A stretch of 64,000 nucleotides of DNA from Glandiceps talaboti (lineage: Eukaryota > Hemichordata > Enteropneusta > Spengelidae): NCBI RefSeq assembly GCF_964340395.1, contig NC_135554.1, positions 22,725,592 through 22,789,591 on the forward strand, given 5' to 3'. The position numbers were made by a program, and so were the translations under genes. Each line of letters opens with the position of its first letter. Positions within the stretch are counted from its first letter, which is position 1. Shown here piece by piece: positions 63,471 to 64,000 of the stretch. The notes beneath the pieces were generated by a model that searched no databases, was not told the DNA's origin, and saw only the letters and a list, made by a program, of their open reading frames with translations.

Positions 63471-64000
63471 GTAAGTATGCTAAGTTTAGTATGTTGCATC
63501 ATTGCCTCATTAGCTATATAGTCATGATGGTCAAATGGTTAGCATGGTCGGCTTGGAATCTGCGGGTTGCAGGTTCGAGCCCCACCGATTGCTGCCGTTT
63601 GTTTCTGAGTGGCTAATGTCTTTGGACAAAATTTGAACCATGACTGTGCCTCAGTCAACACAGCTGTATAATTGGGGACCTGGTAGGATAGAGGTTGCAA
63701 CGTGAATGCTTTAATCCTATGCGCCTATAGAGACTGCAATGCATTGTATGCTCCCCAGGGAGTTGAGGAAGTATAAGAGCCACTATAGATCCCAACTTGT
63801 TTTTTTTTGTTGACAAATAAATACCCCTTGGTAGAAAGAGGATTATTGAGTCTGGAACGTCAACCTCACTCTCAATAATAATAATTGTTATATCTCTGAT
63901 CTGTTGGGTTTCAGATGACTGCCCATTTTAAAGTATAGCGCCCTCACATGACCTCACTACAATTCTTTTGTTTTTAACAATAAATTGTCAAATTTGATGA
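63471..64000 (+). other. OMA1 intron 7 (runs off the window)
   Basis: Holds a SINE and then AT-rich sequence to the window edge; no further exon seen. Confidence 0.8.
63515..63803 (+). mobile_element. tRNA-derived SINE with intact-looking head
   Basis: A-box-like TGGTCAAATGGTTAGCATGG (63528-63547) and B box GGTTCGAGCCC (63572-63582), then the body GACCTGGTAGGATAGAGG, GTGAATGCTTTAATCCTATG and ATTGTATGCTCCCC shared with 31560-31902. It stops at CACTATAGATCC without the usual 3' module, so it is 3'-truncated or the tail was lost. Confidence 0.8.

Noticed and set aside
63521-63592. Possible functional tRNA gene (A and B boxes present)
   Set aside because: The sequence continues into a body shared with 31560-31902 and does not close a clean acceptor stem; it is the head of a tRNA-derived SINE.

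Overview
The window is animal (metazoan) nuclear DNA: intron-rich, AT-rich, full of microsatellites and short transposon remnants. It holds two well-supported protein-coding genes plus the 5' end of a third. Proteins assembled by splicing resemble vertebrate orthologues closely. Gene order and repeat style suggest a marine invertebrate, probably an invertebrate deuterostome (hemichordate- or cephalochordate-like). That placement is inference, because no lineage marker is present.

Layout. (1) 1-5207, minus strand: first coding exon of an ELAV/Hu-family RNA-binding protein (4980-5193, start of RRM1), with about 5 kb of its next intron running off the left edge. (2) 5208-10255: upstream region between two divergent genes. 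It has a comparatively CpG-rich core at about 7.9-9.7 kb that probably carries both promoters. (3) 10256-48261, plus strand: a complete AGBL4 / cytosolic carboxypeptidase 6 gene in 14 coding exons. The exons join in frame to about 547 residues, with all expected M14 metallocarboxypeptidase residues. (4) 48262-57639: intergenic DNA with a 367-bp CT tract and a degenerate ~118-bp tandem array. (5) 57640 to past the right edge, plus strand: OMA1, the mitochondrial inner-membrane M48 protease. Seven exons are present (400 residues, including HEIAH and EAD) and the C-terminus lies outside the window.

The genes are not an operon. AGBL4 trims glutamates from tubulin and other proteins in the cytosol, OMA1 acts in mitochondrial stress signalling, and ELAV proteins bind AU-rich RNA. 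The head-to-head ELAV-AGBL4 pair matches the human ELAVL4-AGBL4 arrangement on 1p33, and human OMA1 lies on the same chromosome arm, so this looks like retained ancestral linkage.

The less ordinary content is in the repeats. A 21-bp minisatellite just after AGBL4 exon 10 repeats the exon's own 5' splice site. A tiny GA-repeat intron, if retained, would read through as an Arg-Glu dipeptide tail. A ~172-bp MITE family has clear 8-bp target duplications (hAT type). A SINE sits inside a palindromic element and itself carries a third hairpin element. Other items are several foldback elements, LINE 3' ends, tRNA-derived SINEs, and many 12-16 base poly(C)/poly(G) runs.
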